Positions 35,501 to 46,500 of a stretch of 64,000 bases of DNA are shown here, piece by piece. The translations under genes and the position numbers were made by a program. Each line of letters opens with the position of its first letter. The stretch's first letter is position 1. Source of the stretch: Theristus sp. LFF4_11 (Eukaryota; Nematoda; Chromadorea; Monhysterida; Xyalidae); assembly GCA_030248135.1 (NCBI GenBank), contig JASANC010004083.1, positions 24,131 through 88,130 of the forward strand. Reading direction: 5' to 3'. Under the pieces are notes generated by a model. That model made no database searches, was not told the DNA's origin, and saw only the letters and a program-made list of their open reading frames with translations.

Positions 35501-37910
35501 TTCACAAACGCAGCACAATAAAACTTACTGTATTCCTCAATTAATTTAATTTTACCACAATTAAATTCATTCCCTTTTTGGTCTGCATCTATCACAATTG
35601 AAAGCGCAGAAATTATGCAAATACGTTTCATTTTTCAGACAAGCCGCTGCGGCATTTGGGGTCCGGACATCAAAAGCCGCAGCGGCTGACGCAGCTTCAT
35701 TTCTTCATTCATGATGAAGCTGGTCAGCGCGCTTCAGCGCGCTTCAGCGCGCGCGTTCGTGAATGGACAAAAAACCTAAAAAGCCGCAGCGGCTGACGCA
35801 GCTTCACTTCAGGCCGCTTCATCATTCATGATGAAGCGCTTCAGCGCGCTTCAGCGCGCGCGTTCGTGAATGGGCAAAAAACCTAAAAAGCCGCAGCGGC
35901 TGACGCAGCTTCATTTCTTCATTCATGATGAAGCTGGTCAGCGCGCGTCAGCGCGCTTCAGCGCGCGCTTGCATGAATGGGCCTTAAATCGTCAATTCCC
36001 ACAGAATTCGACCGAATATTTCCGAACCTTTCAGTTTGCGACATCAGTAAGGGGGCGTGCACCAAGCTTAAAAACGCCTCTCACGTCTCCAACTACTGGA
36101 CGATAGGAAAATGCGACGAAAAACACAAGCACACACGGTTTCCGGGTTAGCCCTGGCTAAAAAATCGCCTGAAATCCCTAACAACAACAACAACAGCACA
36201 CTCAACACTCACTTTCACCGTGATCCAATCAGATCCCTTTTCCGAGATTCCGTAGGCGAATATCGATCCGTCCTCAGTGAACGACTTTATTCGAACGTGC
36301 GTCGTCCCGTCCTCTGACAGTTGATTTGGGTCCAAAAACACTCGGCCCGCATCCCGGGGCGTTTCCGCGATGTAAAAGACGCTGGAATTGTTGGGACAAT
36401 TTTTTGGTCAAGCGACTCCTGATCGGTTGAATGTACACGTGTTTATTATTAAAATTTTTTTCTGGTTCTGCGACTCAATGCACGTATGCGGTTTCATGAC
36501 TGACTTGGCTCGGCTTGACGCGGCAATTCAAAGCTGCAAACCAAAGTGACGCTAGCCTCTCAGTCTCTTTTGTAAATGCAAAATAAAAACTGTCTTTTTT
36601 ACGCCCAGAAAATTTTCTCACACTAGAAAAACCGGTTTATATGCCCAAGTTGACTGGACAAGTCAATCGTGCGCGATATGAACATGAATGAAGAATTGAT
36701 TTCATTCATTCTCTCAGTGACTTGCGTGCGAATGAACAGAATACAAACAAGTTCGACTGATTTTCCATTCTACCTTTGATTCTGCAGCCCGGAATTGTAG
36801 CTGTAGAAATAGTAGTCGCCGTGCTTCGACGGGCAACTGTATTTCTCGTGATCCCACAGTTTCGTTAGCCTGAAAATTTGAATATTTATTCATTGGAGTG
36901 AAAACTATCAACAATTTACGCACAATTTTTGAAATCTAAATCTATGAGCACGTTGATTGGTCGGGTGCGTAACCGAAGTGCGAGTCGAAAGACCGTGGAC
37001 TGTTTGTTTCACGAATTGGTATCACCCCAAGGTTGCGTATTCCGCATCAAAACCTGCGCCTTTCCTCATAGTCAACATTTGCGACAACACTAAAATTATC
37101 ACGCTTTACCACAGCGAACTGCAAACCGAGAAGTGCCCTAAGCACAGAGCGGGGCTTACAGACTGCCCCGCTAACGTGGGAAGGGTAGCGTTTCAACGGG
37201 ACTGTGAGCCGTCTGTTCCTTTAAATTTGGTGACTTCGGGTTTTCCGAACTCGCTGGGCAGCGTGCTCCAAATAAAGTATAAAACTTGTGCATATGCCTG
37301 ACACTTACCATGTGTCGAATAAAATCAACCAATCAATAAAAAAACCCGTGAAACTTAGCCAAGACAAACAAGACGTACCTTTCATTCACCTGTTCCCTGA
37401 CTTCGCACGCGTCAAAGAACGGCCTCGAGATGTCGTTCAGCTTTGTCACAAACTCTTTCGTCTCCTCACCATCGGGGTCTTCCAGCCATCGATAAGGATC
37501 AGCGACCTGCGCAGTAAACGATTTACAGTTTTCTAGAAAACTGTAAAAAACAAGCCCGTTGTTGTGCATTCTCGCATTTGAATCAGGCATGTTGTTGATT
37601 GGTTGCATCGAGCTGGTCGTTGGTTCGACCAATCAGTGAGCGCAACTCGAAAGCAGCCAATCAGCTGAATGCCAACCAGTGCACAGTACAACCGAATTCG
37701 GTGTGTCAATTGGAACAATTTTCACTCGCCGAAAATTAAAAAAACCAACAAATGGTGACCAACACATGCAAATCACGTGTCACCACCACCGCGGCCGTGC
37801 GGCAAAACTTCCAGTTAAAAAAACGTTACCTTTGTGCCAGAATACTCCTCCACGATCGTTTCATCCCGCCGCGCGAGCGGATACTTTGCGGCATCGATCG
37901 AAACGGCCAT
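26139..37910 (-). CDS. PREP: prolyl oligopeptidase C, intracellular-type (PREP family S9A)
   Basis: Eighteen exons, 714 residues (human PREP has 710): 37830-37910, 37379-37506, 36774-36869, 36213-36381, 32045-32146, 31434-31576, 31081-31196, 30911-30960, 30672-30767, 30269-30475, 29609-29692, 29148-29261, 28592-28743, 28085-28201, 27650-27745, 27195-27296, 26554-26779, 26139-26204. All phases agree. Triad Ser559 (GGSNGGLL), Asp644 (ADHDDRVV), His684 (AGHGSGKP). It starts [18 protein letters not shown], aligning with the start of ordinary cytosolic PREP, and ends LNLDWHP like it. The exon at 30269-30475 is a fusion of two exons that are separate in A and B. The same frame stays open upstream to an ATG at 38138, adding 76 residues. 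Exons 4 and 5 are separated by a 4-kb intron full of transposons. Confidence 0.93.
26455..26511. repeat. (AAC)n microsatellite
   Basis: About 19 perfect AAC units in the last intron of PREP-C, close to the donor of exon 17. Confidence 0.95.
27986..28059. repeat. Harbinger-like hairpin MITE relative in PREP-C intron
   Basis: Ends GGCATTCATGAA / GCATGAATGCC with inner GACGCATAGCTACGCG; a decayed copy of the 25117-25205 type. Confidence 0.6.
30037..30241. repeat. interspersed repeat, copy 1 (sister at 49570-49787)
   Basis: About 205 bp highly similar to 49570-49787, sharing TCTCAATGCGCGCATAGATG, GCGGCAATTCAAAATTGG, AATAAGGCCGGGTCACTTAG and TGCATTGAGTCGCAGGT-type blocks. Internal CCGAGT...TAGGC pairs could fold. 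No open frame. Located in a PREP-C intron. Confidence 0.75.
32766..34759. mobile_element. hAT-like non-autonomous element with 8-bp target duplication
   Basis: Ends TAGGGGTGGTAAAAAACGG-type and its complement CCGACCCACCCCTA, with the 8-bp duplication GTGACAAT at 32758-32765 and 34760-34767. The arms are rich in TATAAAAAACCGG motifs. The inside is interrupted by a second hAT-like element at 33320-34097. No transposase frame is visible. Confidence 0.85.
33320..34097. mobile_element. hAT-like element nested in the first, with 8-bp target duplication
   Basis: Ends TAGGGTTGGCA / TGCCAACCCTA, flanked by ATCACCAA at 33312-33319 and 34098-34105. About 778 bp, with inner arms of TTTTTACCGGTAAAA motifs. 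Non-coding. Confidence 0.9.
36140..36197 (+). repeat. 3' fragment of the tRNA-derived SINE
   Basis: The stretch GGTTAGCCCTGGCTAAAAAA...CCTAACAACAACAACAACAG matches the tail half of the SINE at 44048-44245. It ends about 15 bp from the donor of PREP-C exon 4. Confidence 0.6.
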
Positions 37911-38138
37911 TTTATTTGGCGGATAATCAGAATTCACGAGACACCGGTGATTTCGGTCGGTTGGAACGGAGCGATCTGGCGTCGTTGCGTAATAACAATG
38001 CCGCGGCGGGTTCCACGGAAATGCGGTGAACAGCAATGATTCGCTGCTGAATTCGAAACTCGCCAATCGACGGGCCGCTCGCAATTGGAGACTCGTTGAC
38101 AGTGAACAGAACAGCAGAATACTGCGCACACCGAACAA
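37911..38138 (-). other. possible N-terminal extension of PREP-C
   Basis: From the ATG at 38138 the PREP-C exon 1 frame is open for 76 codons before the usual start. The extension begins MFGVRSILLFCS and is rich in Arg, Ser and Leu with few acidic residues near its start, compatible with a mitochondrial or secretory leader. It may instead be 5' UTR; the start at 37910 gives the length and N-terminus normal for the family. Confidence 0.4.
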
Positions 38139-38502
38139 CGGTTGATGGAAGCGAGAAGCCAGAACGCGAAACAGATTTCTTTTCGTTGCGAATTTTGATT
38201 AGAGTCTGAAACATTTACAGTGCGTTTGCTCAAACCTGTCAGGTTTTTCTCTCGCGAAACACAGAGCACGAGAAATTTCAACGAATGAAGAGGGGAACAG
38301 ATTTGGTTGGAATCAAAAAAAATATATATTCGTAGCGAAATATGTCGTTCCTTTCAACTGAATTCTGCACACGCTCTGTATTCATTTTGAAAAAGATGAC
38401 AGGTTTGAAGAAACACATTTTACATGCTGCAGGTGCATGACAAAAGCCTTTCTTTAATTATCTGAATAAGCAGTCAACAGGAGCATGTAGTCATGCTACA
38501 AA

Positions 38503-38968
38503 TACCGTATTACCCCCAATAAACCCCCATGGGGGATTAATACGTCAGCGACTTTTAGGGGTGGGGGTTTATTGGTGGGGGGGGGGGGATTATTGGTGGG
38601 GTTTATTATACAAAAATTTCTAGGGGTGGGGTTTTGTTGAAAAATGGCAAAAATACCTTGCATGGCAGGCAAGAAAGTTGCAGAAACTTCTACTTTTCAC
38701 AGAGATTTCCTTTTGTAACAGCCTTTTGTAATGAAATTACCATTAACTCATCCATTTGGGGCCTTTGGTAGCACAATTTCACCAATGTCACTGCATTCAG
38801 CCACTGAATTCGCTGGGTATGTGTTTCAAACAGGTTTCCAATTAACCCCCATGGGGGATTATTTGTGGGGGGGGGGGGATTATTTGGAAACTGGTCGGGG
38901 GGGTGGGGGTTTATTGGTGGGGGGGGGGGGGATTAATGGTGGGGGGGTTTAATGGGGGTAATACGGTA
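38503..38968. repeat. poly-C MITE family 1, copy 4 (opposite orientation)
   Basis: Ends TACCGTATTACC / GGTAATACGGTA; the G-rich strand is on the plus strand here. The core GATGAGTTAATGGT is inverted relative to the other three copies. TA at both borders. Confidence 0.8.
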
Positions 38969-39269
38969 TGCCAGTGATCTGATTTGGTGACTGTGAAATC
39001 GTGGTCTGAAACAAATTAACAAAAAAAACACATTGAAGTAAAAGTAATCTTAGAGAATGCTGTTTCTCATGCGTACAGCTCATCAGAATTCACTAACCAC
39101 TGGTTTGTTGCAACCAGAAAACCATCCCATCTTTGCAAAATAATTTCAAATTTTATTCGATCGTTTGGCTTTCAGCTTGTCGCTCTTCCTGCCATAACAG
39201 CAGGTGACATGACAACTGGTAACTGAGAAATGACCAATGAACCAGGACAGGAACAGGAATTTATTGTGC

Positions 39270-39424
39270 TACAGTCCATCTGGAAAATATATGCAACATG
39301 ACGCAAACATGACACCATGACCAACCAATCAGCGCTGAGAACACCTCATGATTAACCAATCAGCGCTGTGAGTTGCTATGACCAACCAATCAGGTAGTTG
39401 CATATATTAGCGAGATTGACTGTA
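39270..39424. repeat. TA-CAGTC MITE, second intact copy
   Basis: Inverted copy of the 3293-3472 element: ends TACAGTCCATCTGG and GCGAGATTGACTGTA, with three ACCAACCAATCAGCGCTGAG-type inner repeats. Confidence 0.75.
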
Positions 39425-40560
39425 GATCAATAAAACATTTTGAACCAACAAACTAATGTCGTAAAAATATTTCAAAACCAGTGCTCAATAAAAAAATTAA
39501 ATCAAGTCCATGACAAAACTTTTTTTCATATATGCATTCTGTTTGGCTAAACGTCGTCATTTCCGCAAGTTATCACATTTGTTTGCTGAAATTAGCGATG
39601 TCAAAAGAAAAAAAGGAACAGCACAACAAAACCTAAAGCTCACAACACAAAACAATGGGAAAATTGGAATTTAGAACGGATGGCTCCAGGAAAAAATAGA
39701 ATATGCAAACTAAACATAATTAAATAAAATCATACATACCGGTTTGAACGATTGAAAGGCAAAAAAAATAAAAAAAATTATTGTTACTCATGGTATGCTG
39801 AAATGGTATCAGTTGTAATGGGAGGGATGAAAATTGCAAGTTTCCAAAACAAAACAAAAAAATAATACCAAAACAAGTAAAGAATGTAATGCTATTTTGT
39901 TCGTAAAATGCCAAAAAACCACAAACAGGGCACAACATAAAAAAGCGAAAGTTCCGAAGGCGATTTGACTGTTGAGTATCATCGTATTCAATAGGACAAA
40001 AATTTGGAACAGAAAAGCAATAAAAATAATAAATAAAACTACCAAAAACACGATTTTCTCAAGTCTGAATGTATCCTAAAACACACTCACATAAAGCACT
40101 TTTTTACAGAAAGTCGATCGAAGATTTGAAAAAAATGACCGTAGAGCACAAAACTGTGGATAATTACAAACCGCTGGGCAAATGGTGTAACTGTTTTGTG
40201 CCAAATTTCGGTCTTGAAGCGATCGCAAAACACACATTCCTGATAGTCAAGAAAACTAACAACTCCTTTTCTCCTGTTCGTGATTCCTCATATTAAATTC
40301 TTTACTTTTTAATAAAAGTTGTGTTAAAAGATTGTTTTACGCGAAAAAAAACTATACCGGACACTCCATTTGCCCAGGTTTTTTTTCGCAAGTCTAACAT
40401 TCGCGTTGCAGATCGGTGTTCAAGCGATATAGTGATTCAACTACCCATAATAACACAGACATTTGAAATTCGCGACTGCTAAAACCAATTGAACACATAA
40501 TGTACGAAACGCAGTTCACACAAACAAAACCACAAAAAACGGTTAAAACGCTAAATTCTG

Positions 40561-43500
40561 TCATAAATCGGAACGACTTTGCGTCGCTTCATTCGTCATA
40601 CCATCACGATTAGTGTCAGCAACTCCCGTTCCCGCTCGCGTACCCGTTTCCGATGCCCGCAATTTATTTCGCAATCTGCCCGTGAACTCTAGCGTGTCTC
40701 TCGCCGCTAGTAATGAACGTCGCAGCTGTTTCAATTCGTAATCGATTCTATTCAGTGAATTCATTGTTTCGTCCAAGAGAGCAAGCGAGGCATGCTGGCG
40801 ACTAAGACGAATGACGTCTTCCGGGTGGAGTTTCGATCTGGAATGGCAAACATCACTTTTTTTAAAACGGCTGGTGATTCAGTACTTCTTGCTTGAAGTC
40901 CTCGTGTAAAAACCGTGCGATATTTAACGCAATGTGCCTTTTCGAAATGCAACACAGGTACGAACAAACACACTAGTAGTAGAAACATGCCATGTGCCAA
41001 TTGTCAGGCCAGCGCATTGTGATAGTGAACATGGTAAACACGTGAAAATGGAAACTTCAGGTCCATAAAACTTTACCAAAAACAAGTAAAAAAACCATAA
41101 AACCAACTTTTCCAACAGAAATAGCAACTCGTCGTAGTTCAGTGACCGACCCGTGCAAGGTGCCTCAGTGCCCCTTTGCAGCGATCCACTGTTGGTCCAC
41201 ACTTTCACCAATAGCATCGTGTTTAGCAACACCATGAGCGACATGCTGAAGGAAAAAACGCATTCTTGAAAATCGAACTAAACTAGAACAGAACAGAAAT
41301 TCCAGAACCGACAGGCGGGTCCTATCTATGTAGGTGGCATATCGGTATTTTGATTGGTCGGTAACAAAATACTCACAAAATTAAAAAAAAACTCACAATA
41401 CAGCTAACGCTTTCGGCATCCATCCATGGCGTTGCGCAATTAACGCTCGCGTCTCAACGTCTGAAACAATTTTTTTTAATTAAGAAAGGACTCCTGGTAG
41501 AATGCGACCTCTGAATGGACAGAAACAACGATCACACTCAGAACCAGAGCGGGACTGTCCCACTACGTGGCAAGCATTGTCACTGTTGGCTTTTGGATTT
41601 ACACGTGATTTTAATAAAACGCCCCTCCATTCCCCAACTTCGTTGCTTGCAAAATCAATGAGTTGGAGGGGGGCGGGGGGAGACTTCATTCAAATGATCA
41701 AATACAAAACAAAAAACCCCAATCCACTACTCCACCAACCAATCGAGCCCGCCGAGCTGGTCGTCCGCGGGTGCCCACCGACGGACGTCGTGGTTGCCCG
41801 CCTCTCCAGCGCGTCTGCGGTCAACACGGACGCAGCTGGCAGCGCACCGCCACCAGAGTCGCCGGCAATAGTCGCGGTGACCACTTTTTCCGGATCGACG
41901 ATCGACGTCGACGGAATCAGAATGGCGTCCGCCGACGCAAGGACGCCGCCCGCTGGAATGGGCGCTGTCCGCGATTCAGCGGTGCACGTCGTTGGAACGG
42001 CGACCTCGTGCGATGCGGCGGTGGGCGTCAGGCCGAGGCGGTCGCACTCGCGCTGCAGCGCTGCGTTCATCGATCGAAAGAAACTGTCCAAACCGGACAT
42101 TGTTGGTCGTTCCACGAGGCCTGAAATTCATTTTTTTTTCAAATTTCCAGTTTTTCGGATGGTTTTTTGGTATTTGAGTTTTTTTCTGATGCTCAGTATT
42201 ATTCAAGCACTCAAGTTATAATAAGCGGCAATGTTGCAGTCGCACACACACACGCACGCAGCGCGTGTGTGCTTAGTTATGTGTGCCTGTGTGTTTGTTT
42301 GTGAATGCGCAACAGTCCACCTATGCTACAGTGCACGGTCTTCAGAAACAAAAAAAAACCCGGCGCGCAAATTGCACCTGGAAAGTCGACTTATCGAATG
42401 ACTTTTTAGAAGTAAATAAAGTTGAGCTTTTTAGACATGATGATGATGATGAACAAATTTAATAAATAAAACAGTCTCAAAACACGTGCAAGGAAAATTT
42501 GAACAAACATGTCTGACATAACACGACAGACGAGCTCACGAAGAGTACTCTATCTAACTTTTTTCCGCAATAGCAAAAACAAGCTCTTTCAATCTCTCCT
42601 CGTGTTGTCCAGCTGCAGCAACCATTGATACTGAATGGAAAAGCGCATTTATTTTTATCGATTTTCATGCTGCACACAACCACACATAACGCATTTCGTG
42701 TCTGTGTGTGTGTGTAAGTGTGAGTGAGTCGACGTGTTCAAAGGAAGAAGACCGTTACCGCCCTGCAAATAAAAGTAATAGTGCATTGTTGTGTTCTCAC
42801 TCTGCTGAGGTCTATCTGCGTTTTGTTGCCATTTGGTTTCGCTTTTGAATTTTGACGATTATGTTATCCGATACAGAAAAACGAGTTGGTTTTGATTGAC
42901 TCGGTGTGATATGGCTGCATTAAAACATGACGTGTTAACTAATGGTCCATGGCGTCAGCTGAGCGACAAACTGAGCGGTTATAGAAGCAACATAATGAAC
43001 TGTTTTTGCAAGAAACCAATTACACCAACATACAAATAGCAAATCAACATCATATACACTCAGCTGATTGGCTGTTTTTGGATTGAGCTTACTGGATTAG
43101 TCCTGCCCAGATCTATGCGGCCAACTAGCATGCAAGATTCCAGAATCAGAATGCATGAACTGCATGCTTCAGAATTTGATTGAAATTAATTATTTTCAGT
43201 GTGGTTTTTAACTTTTTGGTTAGTCAGCAACTAGAATATCGTCACTGTCTGCCCACTCGCCGTCTCGTCACTCGTACACGACACAGACACCAGAAAAAAA
43301 CAGCAACTAAAGACCCAAAAATCCAGGAAAAAACACTTTCCCGTGGATGCAAATGTCGTTTCCTTCCCCCCTCCACAACAACCCCAACCACCAAATCTCA
43401 TCCACAAACCCCTCAATTCCAACACACCCGCACCGTCTCACCTCTGATGATGCCCCAGACGCTCTTCTTGAACGCCACACTGCCGTGCACCATCAGACGA

Positions 43501-46500
43501 CACGAGCGCTCGCCGAGTCGCCGCACGCAGTAGGACGTGCGCACGACGAAACTGTCCGCGTACGGTACACCGGCGTTGCGGCATTCCGAGTGTACCGCGT
43601 ACGCGCCACCCGCCGTCAGCTCGGTGAGTACCTGCGTGATGAGTGCGGTGTGTGCTGGGGGGGGGGGGATCACGGACAGTTGGAGAGCGGGAATATTGAG
43701 GGGCATTTCGCAGTTGGGAGTATTGGACAATCGAGGCGACCAATACACAAGGAGAGCTGAATGCTTGTGTGAAGGTGTCTCGAATGAGGTTTCATTCGGT
43801 TTCAGTCAACGTCTGCGTGGCAAAAGCAAAAGTAATTACATCACAAATACGTGACACCTCAGTGCAATGATACCTAAACTTTCGGATTTAGTTGTCACGA
43901 AACAGCAATAAGTTTAAGGCGGACGCACCAAATATCCGAGTTTTGGGCGTTTTAAAGCCATAAAGAAATGTACAAAAGCCTGGAAAAAAGTCCCATCAAA
44001 AACGGCTGGTACGCTGGCTGTGATCCAGTCATGTAAATTACAACCGTGTCACCCTCGTGGCCTGGTGGTAGTGCGTTCGACTACAGTCTGTGCGCTCGGG
44101 GGATCGAGCTCCGCCGAGGGGTGTATAGGCACTTAATGACAGAGAAAACTCGATGGGCGCCCTACTCAACGGCGTTTTATACGCTTCTCTCGGTTAGCAC
44201 TGGCTAAAAACATCGCCTAAAAATCCCAACAACAACAACCCCACCGCTGCCACCTGTGTCTCGGTGCAATGCGAGCACTTCGGTCCGACCGGCTGCGACA
44301 GCGCCATGTCATATTTGTACACACGCGTTTTCGACGCCGACCGTACGCCCGGCTGAGTGGCGTCATTCGGCGTCACCGGTCGCCAGTTGCCGATCTCCAG
44401 CTGCGTACAGCGACAGGAGGCGACGAATTGGCGGAAGAACTGGTTGTCCGTGAATAGCAAGGCGAACAGTTGATCGATCGTCAGCGGATAGGTGGCGTCC
44501 AGTAGACAGGTGCCCGTGTGGCCGTCCGTGCACGCGCACGCCTCAGGGTCGTAGGCGGCTGAATTGGGCGAATATTTGGGTGGTTTTTCGTTTTACCCCG
44601 GGTAAAAATAAGATTTTGTTAAAGAGAGCCTGACTTGCACTCTACCATAATGAGCGGTCTGTTTATACTTGAGACAGGTACTATTCACCTCCAAAAACTC
44701 CGCAAAAAACTCCAAAACTGCCCGCAAAACTCCGTCAAGTAAAAAAACCGATCCCCACTCACCAAGATCAGGCGGCGGCAACACGGCCGTGCCCGCATCG
44801 GTCGCACTCAGCAGTTCCGTGTCCGACATCGCGTCTTCGTCGCTCGAAATCGACGCCCGCTCTCCAATGACCAGTCCGGGTCCATCGATCGGTGAGCCCA
44901 ATTCCAGGCGTTTCCCGTTTTTACCCCGGCCCGATGGCTCCGGGACAACCGGATTATCCTGAGACGCCACCACCGGAGCGGACGCGATCGACTTCAGTGT
45001 CGTCGTGGTTGCCCGCTCTTTCGAAACCGGCTGCGGGGGCGGCGGCGGCGGGGCGGCCCGTTTTCGCGACGGGCTCTGCGGAGCGGGCTGGTTGGAAACG
45101 GTGGTGTCCGTTAGGGGTACGACGGGAACGGGTACGCTCGACTGTAGTTCCCGGCCCGTACTGCTGTTGTTGCTCGACGTCGTCGCCGAATGGCCACCGG
45201 CGGCGCTCGTTTTGTTTCGGTCGAATTCCAGATTCTGCAGCGTCTCCAATTTCGCGTCGTCGATTCGCAGCTCCAGTCCGCCGTCGCGTTCGGCGGGTTG
45301 CGTTGCTTTCGGCGGTTCGTTCTCGTTGTTGCGATCGTTTTGAGACGGGGCAGAGGTGGTGTTGATGTTGTTGATGTTGTTGTAGACGTAGTTGCGGTCC
45401 AGCGTAGCACGAGGCGTTGGCCCGTCCTCGTCGTCGTCGAGACTCGTCTGGTTCTGGAAATTTAACAAGTTTTTTTCATCTGATTTCGGGAATTCTTTTT
45501 TTTCATGTTTCACGTCGTGATGTTTTTCTCATAAACTGGCCTTGTATTGTTTCTTGTTGAATGTCACCACGGGAACATGTAGCTGAAATGTCTCAGAAAT
45601 GTGCGTGGGTCTAATGGAAAAGATAGTAAAATTCGAAGCAGTTGCGGAAATCGCTATAGAATGTACGAAAAGCGTTACTTTCCCGACCAAGCCGATCAAA
45701 GTAATGTTGCTCAAAAATTGCGAAATCTGTTTTTCCGTTTTTGTCGGAAAACCGCACACTTTTCTTGACACGGTTTTCGAATGTTGCACCGCCGCAAGCA
45801 CAAACGCACTGGCCGGCAGTTCAGCGAACGCACCTGTGCTAGTGTGTTTGTCGGAGATATGCGCACATCGCACATAAACCACGTGCAATGTAATAAAGTG
45901 AACGGCTTTCAGACAAAAAAAAAACTTGCTCTTCTACAATCTGCGACAAAAAACAAAATTCCAGCAAAGGTCTGCACATTTTCGAGCAGTGCATGCTGGT
46001 CGGGCCCATCAGAGTCATCATCCGATAAAACGTCCGAATCGTCGTCTTCCTCGTTCTCCAATCCGTCCGACAGATCCGCTTCGTCGTAGCCGTGCTGCGC
46101 CCACGTCCACATCTCCGCCACCGGTACCGTCTGTGTGCGTGAATGGAGATTGAGATTGTTAAAATATACTAGTTATGAATAAAAAAGCCGTTGTTATTCT
46201 GCGGTCAGAAACGAAATCTCGCACGTCATAATGGTAAAGTCCTAGTCTGAAGACCGTCGGTTATAAACGCAGTGATATGTTGCACAGAGTGACAACCAAA
46301 AGCACAGGCTGACAAGCGCGCACGATGCTGCAACCGTGTGTTTGTTTGTCACTGGGCCACGCCCACATCACTGTGTCTCAATCAACCGAATGCATCATCT
46401 TCAGGCAAGGACTTCACGACCAATCAGGCAGCAGCAGATGTTTTTGTGACCACTCGAGTTGGTAATGTTTATGTGGCAGGTGATGAACCCAAAGCTTTTC

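Larger units (their letters stand above)
32387..35984. mobile_element. large Harbinger-like foldback element
   Basis: Long inverted arms (32387-32757 and about 35640-35984) built from GCGCGCTGAAGCGCGCTGAC motifs and the block AAAAAGCCGCAGCGGCTGACG. Ends AGCGCCATTCATG / CATGAATGGGCCT are flanked by TAA on both sides (32384-32386, 35985-35987), the 3-bp duplication typical of PIF/Harbinger. The middle is interrupted by the hAT-like element at 32766-34759. It fills most of the 4-kb PREP-C intron 4. No transposase seen. Confidence 0.75.
38139..40560. other. spacer between PREP-C and GRAMD1 genes
   Basis: Contains a poly-G copy of MITE family 1 (38503-38968) and the TA-CAGTC MITE (39270-39424). 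The rest is AT-rich with no supported gene. Confidence 0.5.

Noticed and set aside
37752..38039. Plus-strand frames overlapping the start of PREP-C
   Set aside because: Shadow frames of PREP-C exon 1 and its upstream open stretch.
41502..42221. A 239-codon plus-strand frame
   Set aside because: Antisense of the GRAMD1 exon at 41740-42120; no similarity or splice logic of its own.
44669..45465. Several long plus-strand frames at 44.7-45.5 kb
   Set aside because: They are opposite to the GC-rich 691-bp linker exon of GRAMD1, which is phased on the minus strand with conserved neighbours.
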